This document shows, in pieces, positions 1 to 16,112 of a stretch of DNA of 64,000 bases; position 1 is the stretch's first letter, and each line of letters starts with the position of its first letter. This DNA is from Daphnia carinata. Its lineage: Eukaryota > Arthropoda > Branchiopoda > Diplostraca > Daphniidae. The notes beneath the pieces are model-generated. The model saw only the letters and a list, made by a program, of their open reading frames with translations, did no database searches and was not told the origin of the DNA. The position numbers were made by a program, and so were the translations under genes. The stretch is taken from assembly GCF_022539665.2 (NCBI RefSeq), contig NC_081339.1, positions 7,003,367 to 7,067,366 on the forward strand, given 5' to 3'.

Positions 1-660
1 TGATTGTTGAGGATCAAATCACTAACCATTCCGTGCGTCTTGGCGAAAGGTCCATCCTGGTATTTGCTAGGACAGCTCGTACAAGATTCGTTTTATTTGA
101 CATGAGGTTCATCCAATACGCCATCGGAAATGGCTGGCTTCATGAAGAGCTTGCTGGGAACTGCTTAATCGTTGAAATTGCGAAGCAGAAATGACCTAGT
201 GCATTATGTTTTTCTTTCCTTGCGAAAAAGGTCACAGGGAACGGTTGGTTTTCTCAGAATATTGTTAGAGCTGTGAACAAAAAGGGTCAACACTCTGAGG
301 GTTCCAACGACAAAACCAAGGTCCCTTTCGGTTCGGTTTTTAACCTAAATTCCCCTTGAGACTGTGTGGTTGTTTTGATCTTTTTTAGGTTTTGTTCCCA
401 CGACCTGCCCTCTACTTCCTCCACTTCGTTTTTAGATGTTTTGAGCTTCAAGTTCACCAGTGCAAATCTCACTTTCATCCTGTGAGTAACCAATTCATGT
501 TCGGGGTAAATACGTTGCACCAGCTTGTTTTCTTTGGTCAAGACTTCAATTTGTACAGATAATCTACTGCCTAGGTCTTTCAGTAGTTAGGTATGCATTT
601 AGACAGCATTGTTACTAGGTCACATGAGTTGCATGATCGTTTCTACAGGAGGACGTAAAA
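1..660. other. No gene recognised
   Basis: Only short open frames are present, including an 84-codon Lys/Glu-rich frame on the minus strand at 287-541 that resembles nothing I know. The last bases before the ORF at 661 read as a possible splice acceptor (TTTCTACAG at about 640-648), so part of this stretch may be a 5' UTR intron. Confidence 0.5.
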
Positions 661-1068
661 ATGGGCCAAGTTTGCGGTGGCGAGAGCAGACAGAATTACA
701 GCATCACGAACGTGGCCAATGGCTACAGCAAAACAATTTGGGTTAGAGTTGTTGGCGAATGCAAGCACGTTACGTTAAGAAACTCACCGATCGGGAGTAC
801 CACAGGAGGAATTGATTTTACGCCCATTTACCCCGGAGATTTCCAGTCCTTTCGGCTGCCTTCGAATCAAAACCCTGACGACCCAGTCTATATCACGATT
901 CTTACCGATGATGACCTGATTATGTGTAATAGCGTACCACAGTTAGAAAACCAGTCTGTCATTGTTGATCAAAACGGTATACTTAAGAATACGATGACCG
1001 GTTTCATATGGCGAGATACCAATGGCAAAGACCATGACGTGGAAAAAAGCATTGATGATTACGACTAG
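661..1068 (+). CDS. Small intronless ORF of unknown function, 135 aa
   Basis: I do not recognise a family. The ORF runs ATG to TAG with no intron. Composition is protein-like: mixed hydrophobic and polar residues in the middle (segment IWVRVVGECKHVTLR) and a very acidic C-terminus ending DDYD. There is no signal peptide or membrane segment, so a cytosolic protein is suggested. The N-terminus MGQVCGG places Gly2 and Cys5 where N-myristoylation and palmitoylation can occur, although position 6 is Gly rather than the preferred Ser/Thr. A possible acceptor (CTACAG) lies 12 bp before the ATG, which fits a spliced 5' UTR. The next gene starts 2 kb downstream on the other strand. It could be a lineage-specific orphan or a fortuitous ORF. 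Confidence 0.5.
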   Translation: MGQVCGGESRQNYSITNVANGYSKTIWVRVVGECKHVTLRNSPIGSTTGGIDFTPIYPGDFQSFRLPSNQNPDDPVYITILTDDDLIMCNSVPQLENQSVIVDQNGILKNTMTGFIWRDTNGKDHDVEKSIDDYD

Positions 1069-3093
1069 TGCTACTTCACTTACATTGTTCTTATCATTTG
1101 TTTTCTTTAACTCGGAAACTTGTAAATGAAATCTTCTCACGTATGACGACACAGACACAAACTATCTATTAAGATCAATAATTTATGTGCTAAACAAGAT
1201 AACTTTTTTTAATCCTCATATCTGTTTTTTTTTTATTGCAAGTAAATGGTTGGCAACGTCCGCCAATATCCGCCAACTGCCATAATTGCTCAGGCACGTT
1301 GAGGAGTCGCACGCTAAATGAGGCTCGTGAAGATTTTTGCGTCAAGTCAATCCCAGAGGCCTATCAAAGTTAATAGCACTAGATATCTTACAAATTTCAG
1401 CCTGGCGACGTAAAGACTATTAATTACGATTGCTTTTGCTACATGCTCGGTCTCAAATTCAAGTTAATGGCGAGTTAGAAATTGTCTCTAGTAACGCAAT
1501 TCGTGCCAGGGCTTATGCTGTAGTCGGATCAATACCGGATAATGGTAGTGTAATCAACATCGTGGATTGTTGCCCAGGTAATTATGGACATGTGAGAAAT
1601 TTTAGATATTCGTTAATACCTTGCTGGCCCCTATTTAGTCACAAGATCTTAGTTATCTATGATACGAGAGCCAAAAAAGTCGCCATGTCATCAAGATGGC
1701 GGTTCGTTTTGTTGGTGTCAAGGTTGAAAGAACAAAATCATAATTGATCCAGCAAATTTTTAGTCCTTACTAAACTAATTCTTGCATTGTGGTAATCTGA
1801 GACTAGATATATTTGAAAAACGCTCAGGCTCGTTGAAAGTTTAAGAGGAAAAAGGAAATATTCTCGTTTGAGATACCAGATAAAAATATTGCCATGCTCC
1901 TAGAAAAAAGGTTGTTTGGTAAGTATCCTCAAATCTTTACAATAGGTGTATCAAAATCAATAGTTTTAAGTGATATGCACCCACATCTGATGCCTTCCAC
2001 AAAAGGGAATAAATGATAGATTGTTGTTATGTGAGAAACAGTGAGCAATGAGAGAACGCCCACTAGTTATCTTTTCATTACAGCTTCCTGTGTATGCTGG
2101 AAGTAGGATGCTCCTACGAAACCTTAAGCTCCTCTCCAGGAAATCTCAAGAGATTCTTGGACTAACTAAAAATGTTTGAATCTGTGCCAAGCTTCTTGAC
2201 ATCTGGCTGGATGTACTTTAGTCATAATAACTCATGTAGGCTAACAGCTATTTTAATGTCACTGTATGTAGGATTTTTACTTGTAACCTAGTAGCCAATG
2301 ATACGTTGTTCATAGGACTTGTTGACAAAGTAGCTGAATTTTTATATTAAATTGTTTTGTTAAAACATTTACAGGTTTAGGGAAGTTCTTGGCACTCAGG
2401 ATGGAAAAATTGCTCTTTCAGTAAGTATTTCTGGGATTACTTTCAGATGGCAGTTGGTAACATGTATGTTATAAAGGTTCTTTAAGAACAAAGATTACTA
2501 GGAGACCGTAAAGATGCTTCCCCAACAGATGTCCCAGGTCTTTACACCTTCTTACTAAATTGCTGTTGATGACAGGCAGGCAAGAAATTCCAGAAAAAAG
2601 CTGACTGTGATGTCCCGGAAGGCGTTGCAGTTCCCATCAGCCTGACTAGATGCATCATACCCGTTTTGATACAATTAACTACTACAATTGATTGGCCTTA
2701 ACCTAAATTGGTAGCCATCGTGCTACCAACTGCTTCAGGTTAGTTGCTAGAACCATTCTGGTCAGTCCGAAAACAACTTCTCTACTCGTAATCCCATACT
2801 GAATGTTATTTTGTTTTCACTTCCCAGGCCAACTTTTATCTTAACCGTTTCGTATACGTGGTTCGTAGTGCTGCAACCGCTGCATTTGGCAAATAATGGA
2901 GACCGAATTGTACAGGTAGTTACGTTTATTATTGTTCTCTTTCAGCAATATTACATCATATCTGTAACTACAGCAGTGCACTTCGCACAGTTTATAACCT
3001 GTTATGTCACCTGATTTTTTCAGGCAGCGAGCACATGTTTACAGTATGTATAGTAGATGGACCCTTTTCCTGTTGCCTCGCAACAAACATGCT
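1069..3093. other. Intergenic, nothing supported
   Basis: AT-rich sequence with short open frames lacking ATG context or splice partners (for example 1430-1747 and 2811-3014 on the plus strand). The right end is the 3' flank of the Na,K-ATPase gene that follows on the minus strand. Confidence 0.5.
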
Positions 3094-6959
<3,866 letters not shown>

Positions 6960-6960
6960 T

Positions 6961-7263
6961 CTAATTTGAGACATTGACAACATATTGCATTAAAGGCCAT
7001 TACAAACTTTCATGACTAGTAGGAGATACATCAATTGTATCTTTACCTGGAGTAGGAAAAAGTACCGTGTCGCTCGGAGGCAATGCGTTCGCAGCCTGAA
7101 GACAATTTGGACAATGATAGCTGATTATATCACCTCGGTGTGGTACCTTTTACCCGTTAATCTTTTATTCGATGTGGCACCTCGCTAGCTGAGAAGTATG
7201 TATCGAACTGGTATCGTTCAAAATTGCTTGTCAAATCGTTTCGTCGTTGTTGTGAACGTGATT
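6961..7263 (-). promoter_or_regulatory. 5' UTR exon and upstream block of the KK ATP1A gene
   Basis: An 86 bp intron (6961-7046) has its acceptor one base 5' of the ATG. Upstream is a UTR exon ending at 7047, which contains a GAGCGACAC motif shared with the other paralog's UTR exon. A block at about 7219-7263 (ATTGCTTG, AAATCGT, AACGTGAT in order on the plus strand) also recurs upstream of the second paralog. The similarity continues patchily to about 7340 (tcgtccagaa, gactggaact). This fits promoter or UTR sequence copied with the gene. The transcription start is not determined. Confidence 0.55.
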
Positions 7264-10200
7264 GAAGTGATTGATTAATTGCTCAAACGTAAACTGATTC
7301 TAGTCGGAAGCAAACATTCGTCCAGAATCGACTGGAACTCAACAGGACTACACCTCGCACTTGCCTTCGCCCAGTTTGAACGGAACAAACACCTGTCTTC
7401 GCTAGACAGAAAAACAAAACGCTGTGGAACTCGTCCCAGCCAGATGGATGCGGACACAATCCTTGGTAACTGTATAGCTTGTCTATTTTTCTTCTTACCG
7501 TTGGTTGGACTGGTTTGATGAAAATGGGTGTTAGGTTTTTTGTTTGTTCTTTTTTACCGTGTCGGAGATTTCCCTCTTTTTAGCTAGGAAAAAGGCCAAC
7601 ATGTCGATACTGGGTTTTAAAAACGTCGTCTTGTTGGTGTTTGTTTGCCATAGAAGTTTTAATATGCCGCAAGTAAGTAACAGTCCGTGACAAACTGAAG
7701 TCTTAATAGGATGGCAATCCCGTGCGTGAAAAGAATTGCGGCTTAAATCATTCATTATGATGTAAATCAGTATCAAAACTTTCTGTCGAAATTTCACAAC
7801 TTGTAGGTTCATAAGAATGCGTGCGAACCGTTGAACTTTAAGGGTCTAGTTAGATCCTACAAAAAAAATGCGCCGTTTCAGTATCACTAGCCTACGTTCC
7901 GATTGAAAGAATTACATGACCGATTACGCGATCAGGTAGCTTGGTGCAAAATAATTTGCGAATCACTTTATCCTAGCAGCCGCGAATAATTACAAATGTT
8001 CCACTAGATGTTCTATGATCCGTTTAATCTTAAGGAGAAAAGTAGATTTAAGCGTCTAATACTAACGAAGCGTGGGAACGTCTTTTCTGAAACAAAAGCG
8101 TTTGGAAACATAGCTAAATGCTAAAAAATTCGCTTCTTCAAACTAGTTAATTGGGCTCACACAGGTTGGAACAAGAATCCGTACCGGATCTATTCCTGTG
8201 ACGCTGTTAAACCGGTGACGGTGCTTACATCATTGCTGTTTTAAAATCCGGTACCACCGACGTAGGTTCCAGCCAAAGTTTTGCAATACTTAATTTTCTT
8301 CACAGTGGTTTAAACATTCTGGAACTGATGTCCTAAGCCGGCTGAAACATCCAGTAGGATGATGTCATACGGAAAGTTAAGTTATTGAAATTCAAACAGT
8401 TAGATCCAGGTTTCCACATGATCCGCATCGCTGCGGCTCGGAGCAGTAGGGTTCTCTCTTAACGTAGCCACATTGTCTTCGAGGTGGTTCCATATCAGGT
8501 TACTCCGCCTCTTGCAGACACTGGGGGGTGGGATGTAAGCTAGAAGTAGTTGAGGCTTTAGCCAGTCACGGACACCATGACAACTAGTTGCTATGACGCA
8601 AAGCGGAAACATTTGATCTCTCCCTTGCCGGCTGTTACGTAGAAAGAGACGAGGGTGATTTAGTAAACACTCTTGACAAACACCAATTAGATGAAGACTT
8701 CTGGATTGGCCAGTTGATGTTCGGAATATCTAATCTAACTCGTCGATTTGATTCTTGTAGGACAAATCATCAAGCGAATCTTCCGAGGTGATAAAGTCGA
8801 CCGTCGTTCTTCGTTTGATCTTCAGCCTAAAATCGTATTTTCCCCGAGCAACATCTTTCTCTCCAAGTTCAGGTAACCTTGTTTGTTTCGTTTTCGACTT
8901 ACCTTTTAAATGCCGATTACTTCTTTGCGCGTTCCCTTATGGAAGTTGGTTAGTTTAATGTTTCATCCAAAAACCAATCGTGGTCGTTTTGAGATAATGC
9001 ACCACTTTCTGCAGTATGGCTCCTAATAAGTTTCTTCTCTGTCCCAATGTTCAGCAAGCTTCTTTCGGCATTTCCCACATTTAATTCATTTAAACTTTCT
9101 TATTCTTTGGGTACGTAGTTAATCAAGAGGTAATATAGGAAAATCAAGGCTTATGCTGGGCAACTGTCAAATGCTGATTTAGTTGTCCCGGTGTTTGATT
9201 CAGAGGCTTGAGCGTATAGTTTTTTTTTACATCAACGTGCGACGTCTCTACAATTATAAACGTTCCAAAAAATTAAATATTTCTCTGCTGTAGAAACCGA
9301 TAGAAAGCTCTTGTAAATGTAGCAAATAGCGGTGAAGGGGGGAGGGCGGTTAAATGCTACTGAAGTTCTTCCTATAAAGAACAGCGGGATTTCCAGTATT
9401 TTTTTATTGAAAGGGAAAATAGGGAAGTTGATTCGACGTTAGCATTGAAAAGTATCTCAACCGTTCAAATGAAGTAAAACAAGGAAAGATGAGCGTACCA
9501 TCTTTTAGTATGGACATAACGAATTGAACTATGAATGGATAGTGCAATGTTGTAACTACCGTTTGGGAATTCCCCGAAAGATAGTTGGTTGTTTTTCCCT
9601 GAACATAACCTGTTTATACTGGTTCGACCGTGTTGTTACACAACATGTTATTCAACCTCCAGAATTGCACCGTGTCCACTTTAAAATGTAGTAGATTCGG
9701 CAAAAGAATCGCTGACCTGCCATTCATCAATGCGAGAAAATTCTTTAGAGTTAGTTAGTTAGGGGGGAGTTCTCTTTAACACATCCGAAATCCGACGTCC
9801 AAAGTGTACGCGGTCCGGAATTCGCGGTTTAATTTTCAGATAGGAACAAGGGTAGAGGGGAAGGAATTGTTTTGTTTACTACTTTGCACCTTTTTTTCTC
9901 TCGAATTATAACAGGAAAGTTCGGCATGCTCAAGCGAACAAGGTTTCCGCGTTCGCAGGTTGCTAGCATTTCATCTAAATTTTCCACTTGGTGTTACCGT
10001 ATTAATGTGAATTTCTTCTTCTTAACACACAAAATATGTTGTTTTCCGTACGGTGTTAATAATGAGATTCTAACTTCTAAGTTTTTGTTGTTCATTTTTA
10101 CAGTACTTTTTGTTTTAAGTAATGCATGACGTTAAACATGCTTTTTTCTCATTGCTCTCTGCCCATGGAAGTGGCTTAACAGTTCGAAAAAATGTTTTAG

Positions 10201-10569
10201 GTAATTCTAAATTCCCAGACCGATGTCAACGATGGACTTAGCTATTGTTATAAATTCTGAGATATCGCAATTAAAGTTGTTTCCCGCATGTCATTCTAGT
10301 ACGCACGAAAGAAAAGGAACGCATCTTCCGAGACAAGACAATGTATCTATTTTGATCAGCAGTAGATTGTTTAACAAGATTGGGGCAGTGGCAATTACAT
10401 TTTAACTTGTTACTGTGGGGGGGTGGGTTATGTCCAACTTCAGATCTTCGTATTACAACAGAAGCTTTTTTTATAGTTTGACTGGTTAGATGCACAATCC
10501 TTTTTTACCCTCGCTTAGCGTTTGCGCAACTGCCAAAGTTGTTTGAAATGATCTCAAAACAGTTGTTTT
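7264..10569. other. Spacer between the tandem ATP1A genes, no gene seen
   Basis: About 3.3 kb of AT-rich sequence. Open frames at 7279-7518 (+), 7531-7812 (-), 8400-8612 (-) and 9872-10129 (+) are short, low in complexity, and lack family motifs or splice partners. No tRNA or mobile element was recognised. Confidence 0.5.
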
Positions 10570-13500
10570 CTAATAGTATGTTTCTTTATCTAGCCAACCG
10601 CCTGGATTGTGTCGAAGAATCAGCTTTCGCGTTTCGTCGTAGACGAAAATCAGTATGGAGAACGGCATAGCGGGTACCCACCAGTTCAACCTGATCGAAG
10701 AAAAGTTTGTGTTAGCATACATTTCAATGACGTGTTCTATATCAGATGAAATTGGAAGCAACAAAAAGACTTACTTGAGAGGGTACATGCGGAGACCCTT
10801 GTCCATTCCGGGAGTGTAGGAGAGGGCACAAGCGACGGCCGTTTCGAAGAAAAGTCCGAACGTCAGGACGTGATTGCGCATACCTTGTTGGAAGAGGGAG
10901 TTGCGACGCGTCTTACAAATGATCAAATCAGCCCATTGGACGACGACGATTGAAATGAAAAAGGCGGTGTGGCAGGTGTACTCGAGTTTCTTGCGATTAT
11001 CGTAAGTCTAGTAATTACAATAATACGTAGCAAATTAGTACATGGCAAATAGGTTACGAAATAGAAAAACTCTACGTTAACTAATTTTATTAATCAGTTA
11101 CCCATTCTTGTCCGTATGAATCTGGCAGGTCGTTAATCGCTCTCGAATCCCATTGCCTACGGATGCCAAACAAGTAGCTGGGCCAAAAGCCATTCTCAGC
11201 CATGATAACAAAATATGTAAAGAAGCCGGCAGAGGCTTGCATCATACCAATTTGACCGTAGGCCATGGAAATTAATCTAAAATGTGGAAAAAAAGAGTAA
11301 GATAAATCTTTTTAAAAGTTGTCTAGCGCAGTGGAAGAAGAAGAAGACATGTTTGTTGTTTACCTATCATTGACAAGGTTATCGGTCTTAGGATTACGTG
11401 GACGTCTCTTCATGATGTCAGCTTCGGCTTTCTCGTATGCCAGAGAAATGGCTGGCACCTAAAACGTGAGGGCGAACACAGTGGTATGTTATTATTATTT
11501 TTATAGTGGCATCTAATGTTCAGCAATACTGATACCATATCTGTTCCAAGATCGATGCAGAGAATCGTAACAGTTCCCAGTGGCAGAGGAATATCGGCTA
11601 GGATGAAGATCAAGAACGGCGAGATTTCCGGAATGTTCGAAGTGAGCGTATAAGCAATCGATTTCTTTAAGTTATCAAAGATCAGACGGCCTTCCTCAAC
11701 ACCAGTCACGATAGAAGCAAAGTTGTCATCCAGCAAAATCATGTCGGCAGCTTGTTTGGAAACATCCGAGCCGGCGATACCCATAGCCACACCTGCAATC
11801 ATCCAAAGTTCCATTGAATACATCGTTACAACAGGTGAATTATAGAACGTATTTATACCGATATCGGCTTTCTTCAAGGCGGGCGAATCGTTGACACCGT
11901 CACCAGTGACTGCCACAATAGCACCGGCACGCTGACAACCTTCGACGATGATAAGCTTTTGCTGAGGAGATGTACGTGCAAAAACGATTTCTGCGTGATG
12001 GCTTAAAACGGAATCAAGTTGGTATGAATCCATGTCGCGCAGCTCAGAGCCAGAAATGACGGCAGCTGTTGCATCACGAGGGTTGACTTTGTTCATTGGC
12101 ACGTTCAGACGGGTGGCAATATCTTCGACTGTCTCACTATCGTGCGAAATGATTCCAACTGAACGAGCAATGGCTTTGGCCGTGATAGGATGATCACCCG
12201 TCACCATGATCACTGAAGGTAAGTTACGATTTTGTTTTACTTTTGGATGGATATTTTAAAAAATTTGCTTTTCAGTAGCTACCTTTGATGCCGGCTGAAC
12301 GACATTTGGCGACGGCATCTGGGACGGCAGCTCGAGGAGGATCGATCATGGACATGAGACCGACGAAACGTAGTCCACTAATTGGAAAGTTAATTTCATC
12401 CGCGTCGAATTTGTAGCCTTTGGGATACTCATTAAGAGGCAAATGGTAATCGCAGAATCCCAAGACACGTTCGCCCATTCCGCCGAGTTCCATATAAGCA
12501 GCATTGAAAGCTTCTTTCATCTCTTCGTCCATAGGTTTCTCTTCTCCATTGATAAAAATCGTCGAGCAGAGGTCAAGAATCCTTTCCGGAGCACCTTTCA
12601 TGGCTAGGAAATAACGACCGTCCGCCTTGTCCTCATTTTCGTGAATGGACACCTGGTACTTGTTGGTCGAATTGAATGGAACTTCGCAAACTTTGGTGTT
12701 ACGTGCACGAATGGCCATGGCTTCGCCGGTAGCCAATTCGATACATTTAAGTAGTGCGGCTTCAGAAGCGTCGCCATTAACGTCGCGCTGCATAATAGCA
12801 ACACCTTGCTGCCCGCTTTTAAATTCGGCGCGACTACATAAACAGGCGACACGGGACAAAGCCTTCCATCCGGTGCTGGATTTGTCGTATTGGGCACCTG
12901 TAAGTCACTTAAAGTAATTAAATGTTTTTGAACTTGCTACTAATTCTGCATGTACCGCTTTGATTTTCAGTAGTGTCAGCTTCGATAATTTTGTTGTCAA
13001 ACCACATGTGCGCGACCGTCATGCGATTTTGGGTCAATGTTCCAGTTTTGTCGGAGCAAATGGTTGACGTGGATCCAAGGGTCTCTACAGCTTCCAAGTT
13101 CTTGACGAGACAATTCTTCTTGGCCATGCGCTTGGCCGTCAGAGTCAAACAGACGGTGACGGTGGCCAGCAAACCTTCGGGCACGTTGGCGACGATGATA
13201 CCGATCAAGAAGATAACAGCCTCAAGCCAGTTGTAGCCCAAAATCATGGCGATTATGAAGAAAGACACGCCGAGGAAGACGGCAACGCCCGTAATGATGT
13301 GGATGAAATGCTCAATCTCGCGGGCAATTGGGGTTTTTCCAGTGTCCAAACCAGCGGCCAAACCGGCAATGCGACCCATCACCGTGTTGTCACCAATGTT
13401 AACCACGATTCCCCTGGCCGTACCTGTAACATCCAGAAACAAATTATGTTATTTAAGCGTCACTGTCACAGGTATATCAAATTTTAAAGATATACCTTCA

Positions 13501-14672
13501 ACTGCATTGGTTGAAAAGAAAGCTAAATTTTTTGTTTCAAGAGGATTTTCGTTGGTAAACTCTGGGCTGCGGCTCTGTGGTTCCGATTCTCCGGTCAGCG
13601 AAGAGTTGTCGACTTTGAATTGGCGCGCTTCGACGATGCGGATGTCGGCCGGAATTCGGTCGCCGAATTTGACTTCAACCACGTCGCCGACGGTGAGTTG
13701 TTCAGCTTTGAGGGTGACCTTCTGTCCGTCGCGGACGACTAGCGCAAATTGCGGCACCAAGTTCTTGAAAGACTCCATGATTTTGCTACTCTTCCTTTCT
13801 TGCATGTAGGAGAAGACGCCCGTTACGACTACCACAGTGGTCAGTACGATACCTAGGTATAACTATAATTAAAAATGAAAAATGAACATAATGAAGTAAT
13901 CCCAGAAATAATGGAATGGCTTACGTTATCGCCAAGAATGTCTGGGTTGTTGCTGACTTCAATGGTGTACGCGACGTAGCAAAGAATAGCGCCGATCCAC
14001 AAGAGCATGGAGAAACCGCCAAAGAGTTGGTTACAAAACTTGACCCATTCGGGCGTCGTCTTGGGTGGCGTCAGAGCATTGGGACCATCACGCTCAAAGT
14101 TGGCTTTAGCTTGCGCTGTTGTCAAACCCTGAACAGAATTTAGCAAAATTCAGTTATTATCCATCAGATTTCGATAATCATAATATCTACATTATTCTTA
14201 AGGTGATGGAGCTATCAGCTGTGCTAGTACTACCCAATTTCCTAACCAAACTTACGGCCTTAACCGAATACGTCTGGCTTTCACTGGTTCTGTATTTGGT
14301 ATCCCTGTTGTCTTACGAATTACCAATCGACGATTGAATTTTAATGAAGCAATTTGGAATGAATTTTTTTAGTCTCAAGGATTTCCCACGCCCAGAACTA
14401 ACAGTAAGTCAATAAGTATATGTTAAAATAACACAAATAATCTTTTCTAAGTAATACCCTTATTAACACTGGTTCAATTCAGAACCGATTCCTGGAAAGT
14501 ATTGCAAATTTTGACAAAAATATTAATAAAGAGGATGATTAACCTTGATCGGATCACATTTCATACGACGATAGAGATCTTCGGCGGATATACGATGCTC
14601 ATCCAACTCAAGTTCGCGTTTAAGGTCATCCAAGTTGGTTTTCCCCTTTTTCTTTGAATCTGTAGGTGCCAT
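10570..14672 (-). CDS. ATP1A: Na+/K+-ATPase alpha subunit, canonical paralog
   Basis: Second alpha subunit gene, same strand, lying 3.6 kb 5' of the KK copy. Exons (high to low): 14544-14672, 13925-14128, 13496-13862, 12956-13423, 12283-12897, 11859-12212, 11536-11792, 11364-11458, 11102-11276, 10775-11007, 10570-10690. Exons 2-11 have exactly the same lengths as in the KK gene. Only exon 1 differs (129 against 120 nt). The product is 1005 aa. [27 protein letters not shown] and ETYY are intact. Both intramembrane asparagines are kept: N313 (VANVPEGLL, codon 13185-13187) and N765 (TSNIPE, codon 11635-11637). All introns have GT donors. The N-terminus [11 protein letters not shown] is the usual Lys-rich type. 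This is presumably the general-purpose 3Na/2K pump. The first loop has IEV where sensitive pumps have IQA. Confidence 0.97.
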
Positions 14673-14673
14673 T

Positions 14674-15130
14674 CTGGACTCTGGTTCAGGCTACCTACAC
14701 AGACAGCAGAGAAGGGTGCTTCTTAGCCAGAAGTAAAAGAAGGAAGGAAATGTGGAGAAAATTTTTTTACCTGGAGCCGGAAAAAAATGAGTGTCGCTCA
14801 GAGGCGATGCTGTTTCAACCTGAGTGATACTTGACCAGGGCCACCTGAATATATTGCCTCGGAGAGACGACGCCAACTATTCGAGCACACTGTCCTAAAA
14901 AATATCTCATTCTAAGGAGCCACTCGCTATCTCGACAGTAAGCATCAAACTTTTGGTGTCGAAGATTGCTTGTTAAATCGTCTCGTTGTTCGCCAACGTG
15001 ATCGGAAAACAAGGCACTTCCAGTAAGGCTGTGTATTGGGAGCATAACAAATACCGCTGATTTGCGTCACTCTTTTTGGGTGCCATTTCATCCAGAAAGG
15101 ACTGGAACTTGTGCCGATACTTCTCACGCT
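14674..15130 (-). promoter_or_regulatory. 5' UTR exon and upstream block of canonical ATP1A
   Basis: A 97 bp intron (14674-14770) ends one base before the ATG. A UTR exon starts at 14771 and shares the GAGCGACAC motif with the paralog. The block at about 14961-15005 repeats the ATTGCTTG / AAATCGT / AACGTGAT string seen at 7219-7263, and the pair 'catccagaa ... gactggaact' recurs further out at about 15090. Conservation of non-coding sequence beside diverged coding copies suggests shared promoter elements. The start site is unknown. Confidence 0.55.
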
Positions 15131-15566
15131 TTCTCCGTATGAGCTTCAAGTAATTGTTGAACGGTTAACAGTCCAACGTTGTATTAAAAGGGGAAGCTTA
15201 CTGCTTCGAGCCGGAAGAATGCCGATGAAGTCGTTTGTAATCTGGGTCTGTGGTTAGATTTCAGTAAGGTTTTGAATTCTTTAAATGTCAAGTATCGTTG
15301 AAACAACAGTTCACAAAGAAACGCGCTCCTTTCGGAATGTTCAATTAATATTCGCATCGGTTTAATCAAGAAATCTAAACGACTAGATTAAAAGGGATTC
15401 TGAGAATTTATCACCAGGTGGCAGTTGGGTGCCAATCGAAGTAGACGATGTTTGGTATTCTGTATTGTCAGAGCTAACTTAGCGGAGAGGGAGATATATG
15501 TCCTATTTCAACAAATCCATATTACAACTTATTAGCATTAGTTTTTCGCATATCCTTTGAAACCTC

Positions 15567-16112
15567 ATGGAAGACGGAACGTCAACTTGTACTTCTGCTG
15601 ATGGAACGGAAGATTTTGGTGATAACCCCACACGAGATTCGTTGACAGAAGGCATTCTAAACTTACTCAAACCTACAGTTGATTGCCTGGAAAACTCCAT
15701 AAGAAATACTAGGTAAATAAAAGTTTATTCATTCATGATGGTAAGGGCTGAATTACTATTATGCTGCTGTTCTGTGGTGTTCTGTTTTTAAAAAATTAAA
15801 TCCAGGCAAAGCCAAGCTGAGCTTCGCACTCAAATAGAAAATTTGTCGGTAGAGCTTAGAGTGATAGCGCAGAATCAGCAGTCTCCCATCAACTTAGAAT
15901 CATATATAAAGAAATTGTTGGATGCTAGGAAAAGGATTACAATAGTCAACAGCATCCTTCAAAATGCTCAAGTAATTTCTCTACAAATATCCACAAGTTT
16001 TACCATAAAAAATTGTATATTTTCTCAGGATCGCTTGAATAAAATTCATCAACTGGCAGCAAAAGAAATAGTGAAAAACCAATCTTCAGAGAATCCCTTG
16101 CATGATGGATAA
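15567..16112 (+). CDS. SNAPIN: Snapin, BLOC-1 / BORC / SNARE-associated subunit
   Basis: Small coiled-coil protein of the BLOC-1 and BORC lysosome-positioning complexes; it also binds SNAP-25. Three exons: 15567-15712, 15806-15971 and 16029-16112. Phases join exactly (AG|G, then phase 0), giving 131 aa plus TAA; human snapin is 136 aa. Diagnostic blocks, from memory of the family: LTEGILNLLKPTVDCLENSI near the N-terminus, then QAELRTQIENL, and the signature YIKKLLDAR ... VNSILQNAQDRLNKIHQLA. No signal or membrane segment is present. The last 11 nt overlap the start of the next gene on the same strand in a different frame. Confidence 0.93.

Noticed and set aside
2811-3014. 67-codon plus-strand ORF with hydrophobic residues
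   Set aside because: No family match, no splice partners, and unusual composition for a gene; likely chance.
7279-7518. 79-codon plus-strand ORF
   Set aside because: Part of it lies in sequence shared with the other ATP1A upstream region, and the paralogous stretch is not open in the same frame.
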